DNA of 64,000 nt from CAYYIS01 sp964470965 (GTDB taxonomy: Bacteria > JAAXHH01 > JABIQT01), in the NCBI GenBank assembly GCA_964470965.1, contig CAYYIS010000009.1, forward strand, positions 1 to 64,000, in the 5' to 3' direction. A program made the translations under genes and the position numbers. Shown here piece after piece: positions 54,564 to 62,857 of the stretch. Each line of letters begins with the position of its first letter. Within the stretch, counting starts at the first letter, position 1. The notes under the pieces are model-generated. The model was given only the letters and a program-made list of their open reading frames with translations, searched no databases and was not told the DNA's origin.

Positions 54564-55712
54564 TCATTGCCGCTTAGCATTAGCCATTTGTTCCTTATAC
54601 CAGGCTCGGCCGTAAATCTCTTTCTTGTAATGCCATCGCCCCTTTTCCGGATACATAACCAGGCTGCGGTCTTCGATAGGAAGGTAAACCGCTGTGCGTC
54701 CGCGACGGTGAGATTCCCGGAGTGCAATGGCAATCTCCAGTGCTTGGAGCAGGTCCTCGCCGGTGGTTATGGTCAGGTCGGCGCCTGTTTCCAATGCATT
54801 CACGATGTCATCGACGATGGCGCGCATGACATCTCCCGGATCACGCCATCCTTCCTCGTCGAAACCACGCTCTTCTTCCCGGTAGGACTCAAACACGCCG
54901 GGGACTTCCTCCATATCCTGGAATCCCCGGACGCTGCCGCCGTGTGGAGGTTTCCAGAGTTTCAGCCCCAGAGTGGTGTTGTTTCCATTAAATATGACAC
55001 CCTCTGTACCGATAATTTCGATGCCGCGCCAGCTCACGTCACCATAACTGCTGAAACACTCGATGCCGTTCGAAAACCGTATGTATCCGCCGATCTTACC
55101 GAACGCGGTCATATCGTCTTCATAAGGCTCTTCATGGTCGCTGTGCGGATCCTCCGCCACATGACCGACCACAAACTGGACATCTGCTTTGCGGGCGAAT
55201 TTACGAACCAGGTTTAATCCGTGGCATCCCCCCTGGCTGTTGGTCTCGTACAGGTTGATCCTGAGAACGTTGCCAATTTCACCCGACGCTGCCAGTGCAT
55301 AGGCTTTGCAGTAGTCCGGGTGGCTGGAAACCATCACGCCTGCACCGAAATGTACGCCGCGCGACCGACAGGCCTCAACCATTCGGTCAGCATCCGAAAG
55401 ACGCGCCGTGAGAGGTTTTTCACAGAATACCGCTTTAACACCGGCTTCGGCAGCAGCCACAACCGCGTCAGCATTCGGTCCCACGGGTAGTATGGGCACA
55501 GCGATGTCGATACATTCGCGGTCAAACATTTCTTCATAGGACCCGTATCCCGGTACACCGAACCAGCCGGAGGTCAATTCCAGGTTTTCAGGATCCGTGT
55601 CAGCAATGGCGGTCACCTTGCATGAAGGGTGGGCATCGAACGCCCGGGCCCGGGGCGTTCCGGCCCTGCCACAGCCTATCACGCCCACTCTGTATTCAGG
55701 TGATGATACCAT
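54564..55712 (-). CDS. Gfo/Idh/MocA-family oxidoreductase
   Basis: This 382-residue NAD(P)-dependent enzyme has VGVIGCGRAGTPRA at the start and EKP in FCEKPLTA. The C-terminal domain has the usual long beta-sheet layout. It shares little with the Gfo/Idh protein at 14404-15387. GAGGTTC precedes ATG 55712. A strong promoter upstream has the same TTGATT-17-TATAAT form as that at 25736. It ends more than 500 bases before the amidohydrolase, so it is a single transcription unit. Confidence 0.92.
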   Translation of the reverse strand: MVSSPEYRVGVIGCGRAGTPRARAFDAHPSCKVTAIADTDPENLELTSGWFGVPGYGSYEEMFDRECIDIAVPILPVGPNADAVVAAAEAGVKAVFCEKPLTARLSDADRMVEACRSRGVHFGAGVMVSSHPDYCKAYALAASGEIGNVLRINLYETNSQGGCHGLNLVRKFARKADVQFVVGHVAEDPHSDHEEPYEDDMTAFGKIGGYIRFSNGIECFSSYGDVSWRGIEIIGTEGVIFNGNNTTLGLKLWKPPHGGSVRGFQDMEEVPGVFESYREEERGFDEEGWRDPGDVMRAIVDDIVNALETGADLTITTGEDLLQALEIAIALRESHRRGRTAVYLPIEDRSLVMYPEKGRWHYKKEIYGRAWYKEQMANAKRQ

Positions 55713-56282
55713 AACAGAACCTCACGGGTGATGCGGGTGTATCGTCGGATAACACACTATTATATCCACTTAACGGTGTCCAATCAAAGTTATTTTTTGG
55801 GTTTCTAGTAGAAGATCCCGGGATGGTTTTGCCAATATCCGCTCAAGGGGGAAATCCTGAATCGCAAACGCATCCTGTTTGCCCATTCCTTCTCTGTGGA
55901 AAACCCGCTCAATTAAGGTGCTTATTACATGTTTATTTCAGCGGCGCGAGGGCATGAGGCTGATATTTGATGATGGGAGTGAATCGCACCTCGAATTGAT
56001 ACGGGGGGTCTTATGCAAAGCAGCCGAAAAAGCTGCGGTGCAATCACTCGGCACCGAGGCTCGGCATTAAGGAGTGGCATGACTCAGTTCCGGATTGAGT
56101 CCGGGTGGACTGGAGCCAGGGGGGCGGATGGCCGGTGTGGCAGTAGGCGCCGCCGGTCGGCAGTTGGGCGACCGGTTATTTGGTTGCCGGGCGAGACGTC
56201 AATCAGTCAATGCTCCGGTTTATCACATTAGCATCATCAACCGATGATAACGCTGCCGTATTCTTGTTACCGGGGATTGTCC
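55713..56282. other. 570-base gap with a promoter
   Basis: Apart from the Gfo/Idh promoter near 55760-55787, I see no gene, tRNA or repeat. Short frames in the interval have no ribosome-binding sites. Confidence 0.45.
55759..55787 (-). promoter_or_regulatory. Sigma-70-type promoter of the Gfo/Idh gene
   Basis: On the minus strand TTGATT (55787 to 55782) and a perfect TATAAT (55764 to 55759) are 17 bases apart. The predicted start of transcription is near 55752, about 40 bases before ATG 55712. Confidence 0.62.
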
Positions 56283-56993
56283 TCACCGTGTATGATGTTT
56301 TTTGTACAGCCAGAAGACGAGTAGCTGTTTTGCGAACAGGTAGTATTCCTCGAAATTGAGTTTGCTGGTGCTGTATTCCCGATTCCGGAAGGTGAATGGG
56401 ATTTCGGAAAAACTCCCGTATTTTCCTTTGATCAGGATCTCGAGCAGTATTTTGTATCCGTGGGATGTTAAAGTCAGGTCGTTCAAGACCTCACGATGAA
56501 GAAAGAAATATCCAGACAACGGATCCTTCACCCCGGTCAATCGTCGCGCAAAATAGACACCTGCCCGGGATGTGCCTTTTCGGTACCATGGCCAATCCTC
56601 GACCAAACTCCCGGCCTGGAAACGGCTTCCGATGGTCAGGTCTTTATCTCTCAGTCCCAGGATCAGATCGGGCAACACGGTCGGGTCATGGCTCAAATCT
56701 GCGTCGATGACACCCAGGTACGGCCGTTCCGATCGATTGAAACCGGCCATTACTGCGCTGCCCAGTCCGAGTTTCTTCTCCCGGTGTACTACCTGAATCG
56801 GATAGTGACTCTTGAGCTTTTCTGCTGCCTGTCCGGTACCGTCCGGCGAGTTATCGTCCACCACGATCAGTTCCAGGTCGATCTCCGGATATTCTGCGAC
56901 GGTTTTGAAGATCTCCTCCGCCAGAAGCGGTATGTTCTCTTTTTCGTTATAGGTAGGGGTGATGAGAGAAATCAGCAGGCGGTTCTCCGACAT
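56283..56993 (-). CDS. Polyprenol-phosphate glycosyltransferase (GT2)
   Basis: This 236-residue GT2 enzyme has the ITPTYNEKENIPLL start, the DDNSPDGT nucleotide-binding segment and the DADLSHDP metal motif, as in dolichyl- or polyprenyl-phosphate mannosyltransferases. It lacks the C-terminal membrane domain found in longer relatives. The lipid-linked sugar it makes could serve the GT39-like enzyme at 16589-18103. I start at ATG 56993, seven bases after AAGGG. An ATG at 57029 is in frame but poorly supported. Confidence 0.93.
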   Translation of the reverse strand: MSENRLLISLITPTYNEKENIPLLAEEIFKTVAEYPEIDLELIVVDDNSPDGTGQAAEKLKSHYPIQVVHREKKLGLGSAVMAGFNRSERPYLGVIDADLSHDPTVLPDLILGLRDKDLTIGSRFQAGSLVEDWPWYRKGTSRAGVYFARRLTGVKDPLSGYFFLHREVLNDLTLTSHGYKILLEILIKGKYGSFSEIPFTFRNREYSTSKLNFEEYYLFAKQLLVFWLYKKHHTR

Positions 56994-57023
56994 AAGATAA
57001 CCCTTGTTTCCGGCTTGACAAAA

Positions 57024-57038
57024 AAGCATTATATGCTT
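57024..57038. promoter_or_regulatory. Palindrome between divergent genes
   Basis: AAGCAT-TAT-ATGCTT is a perfect inverted repeat with six-base arms in the divergent region between the GT2 and carbamoyltransferase genes. TTGACA lies just before it (57015-57020), without a good -10 at 17 bases. The position suits a regulator site, but none is known. Confidence 0.3.
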
Positions 57039-57131
57039 ACTTCACACTACGCAACTTCTCAGTAATATATCTTGGACATCTATAAAATTCAACGGATTTA
57101 CCCGACCCTGGATTATTTAAAGGCGGTGGAC

Positions 57132-58061
57132 ATGGTTGGCAAACTGAAGCACCTGGTCGACTGGAAGTTCTGGAATGACGAGGATATCATACAGGTGCTG
57201 AACCTGGCACAGAAGATAAAACACTACCGCTGGGAATACCAGGGACACATGCAGGGAAATACGCTGGTCATGATGTTTCAGAAGACGTCCACTCGAACCA
57301 GGGTTTCCTTCGAGGCGGGTATGACGGAGCTCGGTGGCCATGCCATCAACCTGGACTGGCGCGCCACCAATTTCACGCTCAGCAAGATCCGTTTCGAAAC
57401 GCGCTACCTGTGCCGTAACGCCGCGTTAATCATGGCGCGGTTGAAAGATAACAAAGACTTGCTGGAGATGGAAAAAGCAGCCACTGTTCCGATCATCAAC
57501 GGGTGTTGCAACCTGTACCATCCTTGCCAGGCTCTGGCAGATATGCTGACGATCGCCGAAGATCGGCCTGGCGGCATTGCCGGCGCCCGTTTAACCTACG
57601 TGGGCGTTTACAACAACGTTGTGAATTCATTAGTTTCCATCGCCGCACCGCTGGGTGTACACGTGACGCTGGTGTGTCCCATTCTGGAAGAAGCGTCGAT
57701 CGATCAGGAGAGCAGACTGCGCCTGCGCGATAAAGGGCTGCTCACCGAAACGCTGGATGCGAAGGCTGCCGTCGCCCAAGCGGATTACGTGTATACGGAC
57801 ACCTGGCTCGACATGGAATTTTTCAACGACCCGGAATTTGCTGAAGCAAAGAAGGCGCGCTGCGATAAAATGCTGCCTTATCAGATCAATGCGGATCTGA
57901 TGGCGGGATCCGATGCGAAAATCATGCACGACATGCCCATCCACCCCGGCTACGAAATTGCCGAAGAACTGATCGAAGACGAACGGTCTATCATCTACGA
58001 TCAGGCTGAAAACCGTCTTGATGCCCAAAAGGCAGTCATGCTGCGATTATTATTGAAGTAG
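57132..58061 (+). CDS. Carbamoyltransferase, ornithine-type, divergent
   Basis: This 309-residue protein has the carbamoyl-phosphate motif STRTR (in KTSTRTRVSFE) and HPCQALAD. The amino-acid side of the active site differs from ordinary ornithine carbamoyltransferase: the usual DxxxSMG region reads DTWLDMEFF and the HCLP motif reads HDMP (in MHDMPIHPGYEI), so the cysteine is missing. It may use a different amine. I start at ATG 57132 behind AAAGG. A TTG at 57072 is in frame with no ribosome-binding site. No arginine genes are near. Confidence 0.85.
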   Translation: MVGKLKHLVDWKFWNDEDIIQVLNLAQKIKHYRWEYQGHMQGNTLVMMFQKTSTRTRVSFEAGMTELGGHAINLDWRATNFTLSKIRFETRYLCRNAALIMARLKDNKDLLEMEKAATVPIINGCCNLYHPCQALADMLTIAEDRPGGIAGARLTYVGVYNNVVNSLVSIAAPLGVHVTLVCPILEEASIDQESRLRLRDKGLLTETLDAKAAVAQADYVYTDTWLDMEFFNDPEFAEAKKARCDKMLPYQINADLMAGSDAKIMHDMPIHPGYEIAEELIEDERSIIYDQAENRLDAQKAVMLRLLLK

Positions 58062-58062
58062 T

Positions 58063-58893
58063 CTACTGATTGTCTGCTACTTGATCCTGCCAGTCCAGCG
58101 ATTTAAACCAGTAGTTGTGACGGTTTTCGAGCCACCCGTCTTGTGTACGCAGGTAAATCCAGTTGTCTACAAAGTTCAATGCATCTATCTCGCCGTGCCG
58201 AATCGCGATGGCTTCGGAGCCTTGGTACAGGTGCTGCTCGAACGGTATGTACAGTTTGTCACTGTTGCGTATGGTCTCGTATTCCGGCTTGGGTGACGCA
58301 GCGATCACACCGTGGGCATTGCCGTTAAACACCTCCTGGAACGCTTGGGCGTCGTCATCAAACTGTCGCAGTTCAACATCGGGAAAATTATCCTGGGCCA
58401 CCTTTACCGCCGTCGATCCCCTCCTGACAGTGATGGTGACGCCTTTCTTATTGTAGTCCTCTATCCTGCTTGCGTCACCCATCAACTGTTTGCTGCCGGC
58501 TACCGTCACGCCTGAATGGGCATACGGCCGCGTAAAGTTCACGGACAAATTCCGTTGCGTGGTGATCGTCAGTCCGCCCACGATGATATCAAATTTTCCG
58601 GCCAGCAGACCCGGTATGATGCCGTCCCACGCGGTCGGTACGAATTCCACCTCAAGGCCGGCGTCATCCGCGAGTTTTTTAGCCACATCCACCTCGAAAC
58701 CTACCAGGTCTCCCTGTTTGTCCCGCATGGCCCAGGGTACAAAGGTGGACAGGCCCACACGCAACGTTCCGCGCTGTTTTATCTGGTCAAGCAGGGATAT
58801 TCGAGATGTCTCGGAGGACGAGCCGCAGCTTACGGTTGTCATTATGACGACCACTGATATCGATAACCAGCGTGACAGGTGTTGTCTAATCAT
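58063..58893 (-). CDS. Amino-acid ABC transporter substrate-binding lipoprotein
   Basis: This 276-residue protein has a lipoprotein signal ending in TTVSC (C23) and the periplasmic binding fold of family 3 (SBP_bac_3), with LRVGLSTFVPWAMRD, DLVGFEVDVAKKL and GKFDIIVGGLTITTQR segments. It would bind polar amino acids or related compounds. Its start codon overlaps the stop of the molybdoenzyme gene by one base (TAATG). No permease or ATPase gene is adjacent, so it is an orphan or feeds a distant transporter. The gene is convergent with the carbamoyltransferase and almost touches it. Confidence 0.9.
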   Translation of the reverse strand: MIRQHLSRWLSISVVVIMTTVSCGSSSETSRISLLDQIKQRGTLRVGLSTFVPWAMRDKQGDLVGFEVDVAKKLADDAGLEVEFVPTAWDGIIPGLLAGKFDIIVGGLTITTQRNLSVNFTRPYAHSGVTVAGSKQLMGDASRIEDYNKKGVTITVRRGSTAVKVAQDNFPDVELRQFDDDAQAFQEVFNGNAHGVIAASPKPEYETIRNSDKLYIPFEQHLYQGSEAIAIRHGEIDALNFVDNWIYLRTQDGWLENRHNYWFKSLDWQDQVADNQ

Positions 58894-61226
58894 TATTTTG
58901 TGATCCTTTCGGTCTGATGGATAATTTCAGGGGGTTGAAATGCAGTTACGGGCGGGGCTTCGCCCTGATAGCGTTCGACTTCGACCAGACAGGTGTGAGC
59001 CACACATCCCTGGGCAAGCCGAGAGGTGCCTTTGTCCAGGGTCAGGACATTCACATTCCCGTGCCTGCAGATAATGCCATTCCCATCCTGGACTCCCGGA
59101 TCATACCAGGCGCCGGTGGACATCTGTACCGTTCCGGGTCTTAGATCATCGCTGATCCGTGCTCCGGCCAGGCAGATTCCGCGATCGTTAAAAATACGGA
59201 CAACGTCACCCTCCGAGATACCCCGTGAGGACGCATCATCAGGGTGCAGTGTGGCCGGCTCCCGGCCTTGGATTTTATGTTTCCGGCTCCACGCACCGTG
59301 ATCAAGCTGGCTGTGTAACCGGGTTTTAGGCTGGTTAGAAAGCAGGTGCAGCGGATAGGTGCCCGCTTTTGCCCCATGCAGCCATTCCGCAGGTTCCATC
59401 CACGCGGGGTGACCGGGACAGTCTTCGTATCCGAACCCATCTATCTTTTCAGAAAAAATCTCGATCTTACCCGACGGGGTATGAAGGGGATGGGCATCCG
59501 GGTCTTTGCGGAAATCTTCCAGCATAATAATGGGTTTATCAGGCGCCGGCACTTCGAAACCACCACTTGCCCAGAATGCCTCAAACGAAGGAAGTTCTAT
59601 ATTACGCTTCTCCGCTCGTTTTTTCGATACTTGGTACAGGTGACGCAACCAGGCATCCTCATCTCTGCCCTCCGTAAACGCCTCTTCGAATCCCAGGTGC
59701 CGGGCGATACCTGAGAAAATGTCGTAATCGTTCCGGGCGTCTCCGAACGGATCAGCGGCTTTGTGCATGGGGTAGGCATAGCTGTCGGTTGGGCTGCAGC
59801 CCAGGTCGTTGCGCTCCAGCGTGGTGGTACAGGGAAGCACGATATCCGCATACTTAGACAGCGTGTTCCACCAGGGTTCGTGAACGATAACCGTCTCCGG
59901 TTTCCGCCAGGCACGAATCAAGCGGTTGAGATTCTGGTGGTGGTGGAACGGATTGCCGCCGGCCCAGTAAACCAGGCGGATATCAGGATAGGTGAGTGAC
60001 GCACCGTCGTAATCGTACGTCTCCCCGGGGTGTAGCAACATGTCCGAGATGCGAACTACCGGGATGAAGGTCCGCACCTTATTATGGCCCTGATACAGAG
60101 ATGCCCAGGGCAGGTGTCCGATGTGATTTCCAATAGTGTTCTCGGCGGAATATCCGTAACCGATGCCGCCGCCGGGCAGACCGATCTGGCCAAGGATAGC
60201 CGCCAACACCGTCGCCATCCAGTAGGGCTGTTCCCCGTGATCCTGCCGGGTCAGCGACCAGCTGACGGAAATCATAGTCCGGTGCTGCGCCATGCGCCGA
60301 GCTAGATCCCTGATCTCGTCGGCATTCAATTCAGAAATTCCGGCAGCCCAATCTGCGTTCTTGGGCTGCCCATCTGTTTTTCCCGTCAGATAGGGTAGGA
60401 AGCGGTCGAAACCGACACAGTAGGTATCGAGGAAGGTTTGGTTGTGCAAACTTTCGGAGACCAGCGTATGGGCTAATGCCAGCATGATGGCGACGTCCGT
60501 ATTGGGCACGGGTGCCAGCCACTGGGCATTCAGAAATTCCCCCATGTCCTCGCGGATGGGACTGATGCCCACAAACTGAACGCCGTTGTCCTTGGCGGCT
60601 TGCATATACGCTTTCTGCACATGGCGTCCTGTGCCGCCACCCGCTATCTGCCCGTTTTTCAGGGGCATCCCGCCAAAACACACCATCAGTTCAGTATTCT
60701 CAACAATATTAGGCCAGGTGGTCATCCGGCCGTGCAGAAGCGCGTACAGGTTGCCGAGGACGTGGGGCATGATGACCTGGCCGGCCGCATAGCTGTATGT
60801 GTCGACAGAGCGTGTATAGCCACCGAGTAGTTTCAGGAATCGATGTACCTGACTTTGTGCATGATGAAAACGCCCGGCGCTGGCCCAGCCGTAGCATCCG
60901 CCGAAGATAGCTTCGTTACCATGGCGCGTCCGTACACGGTCCAGCTCAGTTGCCACCAACTGCTCCGCCTCATCCCAGGTCACAGCCACAAACGGTTCCT
61001 GTCCTCGTCCGCTCCTATCTGAATCGACCCCGTGTTCTAGGTATCCCCGTCGAACCATCGGGCTTGCGATTCGCGCAGGCGCGGAAAGCGTATCGATCAT
61101 ACCCCCGGCGATCGGAGAAGGATCGTCATCCGATTCGACGCCGCAAAGGCCAACAAGCCGCCCGTCTTCCAAAACCGCTTTATAGGCACCCCAATGGGTG
61201 AGCGTTGTTTTTTCGGACCTTTCCAT
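58893..61226 (-). CDS. Molybdopterin oxidoreductase, BisC/TMAO-reductase-like
   Basis: This 777-residue molybdoenzyme belongs to the DMSO-reductase family. The segment CYGWASAGRFHHAQSQVHRF matches biotin/methionine and TMAO reductases and contains the Ser that ligates molybdenum. No Tat signal or Fe-S cysteines occur at the N-terminus, so it should be cytoplasmic, as BisC is. It may reduce sulfoxides or N-oxides. I start at ATG 61226, eight bases after the previous stop. GGAGGA lies 15 bases before it, which is far. A TTG at 61241 is in frame. Confidence 0.92.
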   Translation of the reverse strand: MERSEKTTLTHWGAYKAVLEDGRLVGLCGVESDDDPSPIAGGMIDTLSAPARIASPMVRRGYLEHGVDSDRSGRGQEPFVAVTWDEAEQLVATELDRVRTRHGNEAIFGGCYGWASAGRFHHAQSQVHRFLKLLGGYTRSVDTYSYAAGQVIMPHVLGNLYALLHGRMTTWPNIVENTELMVCFGGMPLKNGQIAGGGTGRHVQKAYMQAAKDNGVQFVGISPIREDMGEFLNAQWLAPVPNTDVAIMLALAHTLVSESLHNQTFLDTYCVGFDRFLPYLTGKTDGQPKNADWAAGISELNADEIRDLARRMAQHRTMISVSWSLTRQDHGEQPYWMATVLAAILGQIGLPGGGIGYGYSAENTIGNHIGHLPWASLYQGHNKVRTFIPVVRISDMLLHPGETYDYDGASLTYPDIRLVYWAGGNPFHHHQNLNRLIRAWRKPETVIVHEPWWNTLSKYADIVLPCTTTLERNDLGCSPTDSYAYPMHKAADPFGDARNDYDIFSGIARHLGFEEAFTEGRDEDAWLRHLYQVSKKRAEKRNIELPSFEAFWASGGFEVPAPDKPIIMLEDFRKDPDAHPLHTPSGKIEIFSEKIDGFGYEDCPGHPAWMEPAEWLHGAKAGTYPLHLLSNQPKTRLHSQLDHGAWSRKHKIQGREPATLHPDDASSRGISEGDVVRIFNDRGICLAGARISDDLRPGTVQMSTGAWYDPGVQDGNGIICRHGNVNVLTLDKGTSRLAQGCVAHTCLVEVERYQGEAPPVTAFQPPEIIHQTERITK

Positions 61227-61234
61227 AATGGTTT

Positions 61235-62086
61235 TCAGCAATCCTCCGTCAACAACACTACATTCTCGGCGTCCATTTCCCGTATATCGTGGTATGCTTT
61301 CAATTTTGGACGTTCAGGCGGATATCCCGGCGGCGGGTTGCCGGGATCACGCAGTTCGTAGCGATCCCGCCCTACGGGACGGTCGAGCCATTCACGAGCC
61401 TCTGGCGCGGCAAGTACTTCGTGACGCAGTATGAACTCCACATGGTCGAATTGACTGAGTGCCACATGGGCTACATGTACCCGGTGTACCTCCCTGCCAT
61501 CCCAGGTGTTCAGGTCGGGAAGGAGAACAGGGCCGGTGCAAATCTGGAACCTTTGTTCGGTTTCGTTCAGATTGATCAGGTTGACGGGAAACTCAACCGT
61601 CACGGAAAGGCCGCTGGCGTCATCGCGATAGGTCGTGGCCCCGTTGAGGAGCCGATTCTCTAATGTCGCCTCGACGATCCGGGCGGAATCTCGCAACTCG
61701 ATTACGGACTGAAACGTTCGTATGTCCATGTTGTGATTCTGATATGATCGGCGGAATTTTCGATTTCGCAGCGCGGTTGAATTGTCCCCTGGCTGATGTG
61801 AAATGGAAACTTCCGAATCCCTGCTGACCGCTATCCGCCATTCATTGCTCGGGACCTGAAATAAATTCCGTTCGGCAATGGTGTATTCCGTTCGGCACGG
61901 CGCACCCAGAAAGCACTCCCATTTTCCCTCCCCGGCACTATCCGTGATCTCACATCGGGCCTCAAAGTTGAACCTCACATGATGCACCTGACCTGGTGTT
62001 CCAACGAATCCCGTCCTCATATAATGAGGGTCTGCCGCAATTGGAAGTGATTTCCATGTAAATGTAGAACGAGGGAAATTAACCAT
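61235..62086 (-). CDS. Protein of unknown function
   Basis: This 283-residue protein has no signal peptide, membrane segment or recognised catalytic motif. It looks beta-rich, with many aromatic and Arg residues, and could be a carbohydrate-related beta-sandwich. It lies 36 bases after the epimerase gene and eight bases before the molybdoenzyme gene. I start at ATG 62086 with a weak GGA element. TTG 62113 is in frame. I do not recognise a family. Confidence 0.65.
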   Translation of the reverse strand: MVNFPRSTFTWKSLPIAADPHYMRTGFVGTPGQVHHVRFNFEARCEITDSAGEGKWECFLGAPCRTEYTIAERNLFQVPSNEWRIAVSRDSEVSISHQPGDNSTALRNRKFRRSYQNHNMDIRTFQSVIELRDSARIVEATLENRLLNGATTYRDDASGLSVTVEFPVNLINLNETEQRFQICTGPVLLPDLNTWDGREVHRVHVAHVALSQFDHVEFILRHEVLAAPEAREWLDRPVGRDRYELRDPGNPPPGYPPERPKLKAYHDIREMDAENVVLLTEDC

Positions 62087-62122
62087 GATCCATTCCGTTA
62101 AAAGTGTTGTCAATTAGGTGAA

Positions 62123-62857
62123 TTATGATGCGCCTTTATCCTTTGGCTCCCAGCCGACCAGCTCTTTTGCGTTTGATATGTCCCATTTTTTTTCTGCCCC
62201 TTTGGAAACCCCGTAGAAGACCCCGAATTGCGGATGGGATGCTTCCAGGCAGCAGGCAGTGAGTTCGGCCATGTCCCGGGCACTAAGCCAACGGTTCATA
62301 CCGGCCTCAAATTCGCGGTTGACCTCATCCGTGTTAGGAAAGTTACAGATGCGGATGCAGTAGACAGACATGCCGAACACATCGTGATAGTGTCGTCCCA
62401 ATGCTTCCCCGAAGGCTTTGCTGACACCGTAGAAATCGCGGGGGCGCGGCATCATATCAGGTGTCGTGTAGATGCCTTCCTGTTCGTAGACGCCGGTAAC
62501 CGCATTGCTGCTCGCAAATATAACACAGGGCACGTTGTTGATACGGGCTGATTCGAAAATGTTATAGGTTCCCTGAATGTTCGTTTCCATGACCATCTGG
62601 TTGTACCTGCTCCGGGGATAACCGGCTCTGTTCGAGGCGATGCCTAGATGAACCAGCGCATCCATACCTGCTCCCGCTTCGACCATTCCTTCGAAGTTCG
62701 CCAGGTCGGACACAACCACCTGGTCCTCAGGTTCCACATCGGGTACGGTGCTGTGGAACAGCAACCGCATGTCATACCTGCCCCTTAGATATTTGCGTAG
62801 CGCTGACCCCACCATTCCCGCTGCCCCGGTAATCAATATCTTTTTACGATCCGACAT
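62123..62857 (-). CDS. NAD-dependent epimerase/dehydratase (extended SDR)
   Basis: This 244-residue protein has the GAAGMVG dinucleotide motif near residue 11 and YGVSK as the catalytic Tyr-x-x-x-Lys, with a Ser in FASSNAVTG. It resembles small uronate dehydrogenase or sugar-nucleotide epimerase homologues. I start at ATG 62857 with GGAGGGAATTTG before it. The start overlaps the stop of the beta-propeller gene by one base (TGATG). A longer frame to 62950 is not supported. Confidence 0.92.
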   Translation of the reverse strand: MSDRKKILITGAAGMVGSALRKYLRGRYDMRLLFHSTVPDVEPEDQVVVSDLANFEGMVEAGAGMDALVHLGIASNRAGYPRSRYNQMVMETNIQGTYNIFESARINNVPCVIFASSNAVTGVYEQEGIYTTPDMMPRPRDFYGVSKAFGEALGRHYHDVFGMSVYCIRICNFPNTDEVNREFEAGMNRWLSARDMAELTACCLEASHPQFGVFYGVSKGAEKKWDISNAKELVGWEPKDKGAS

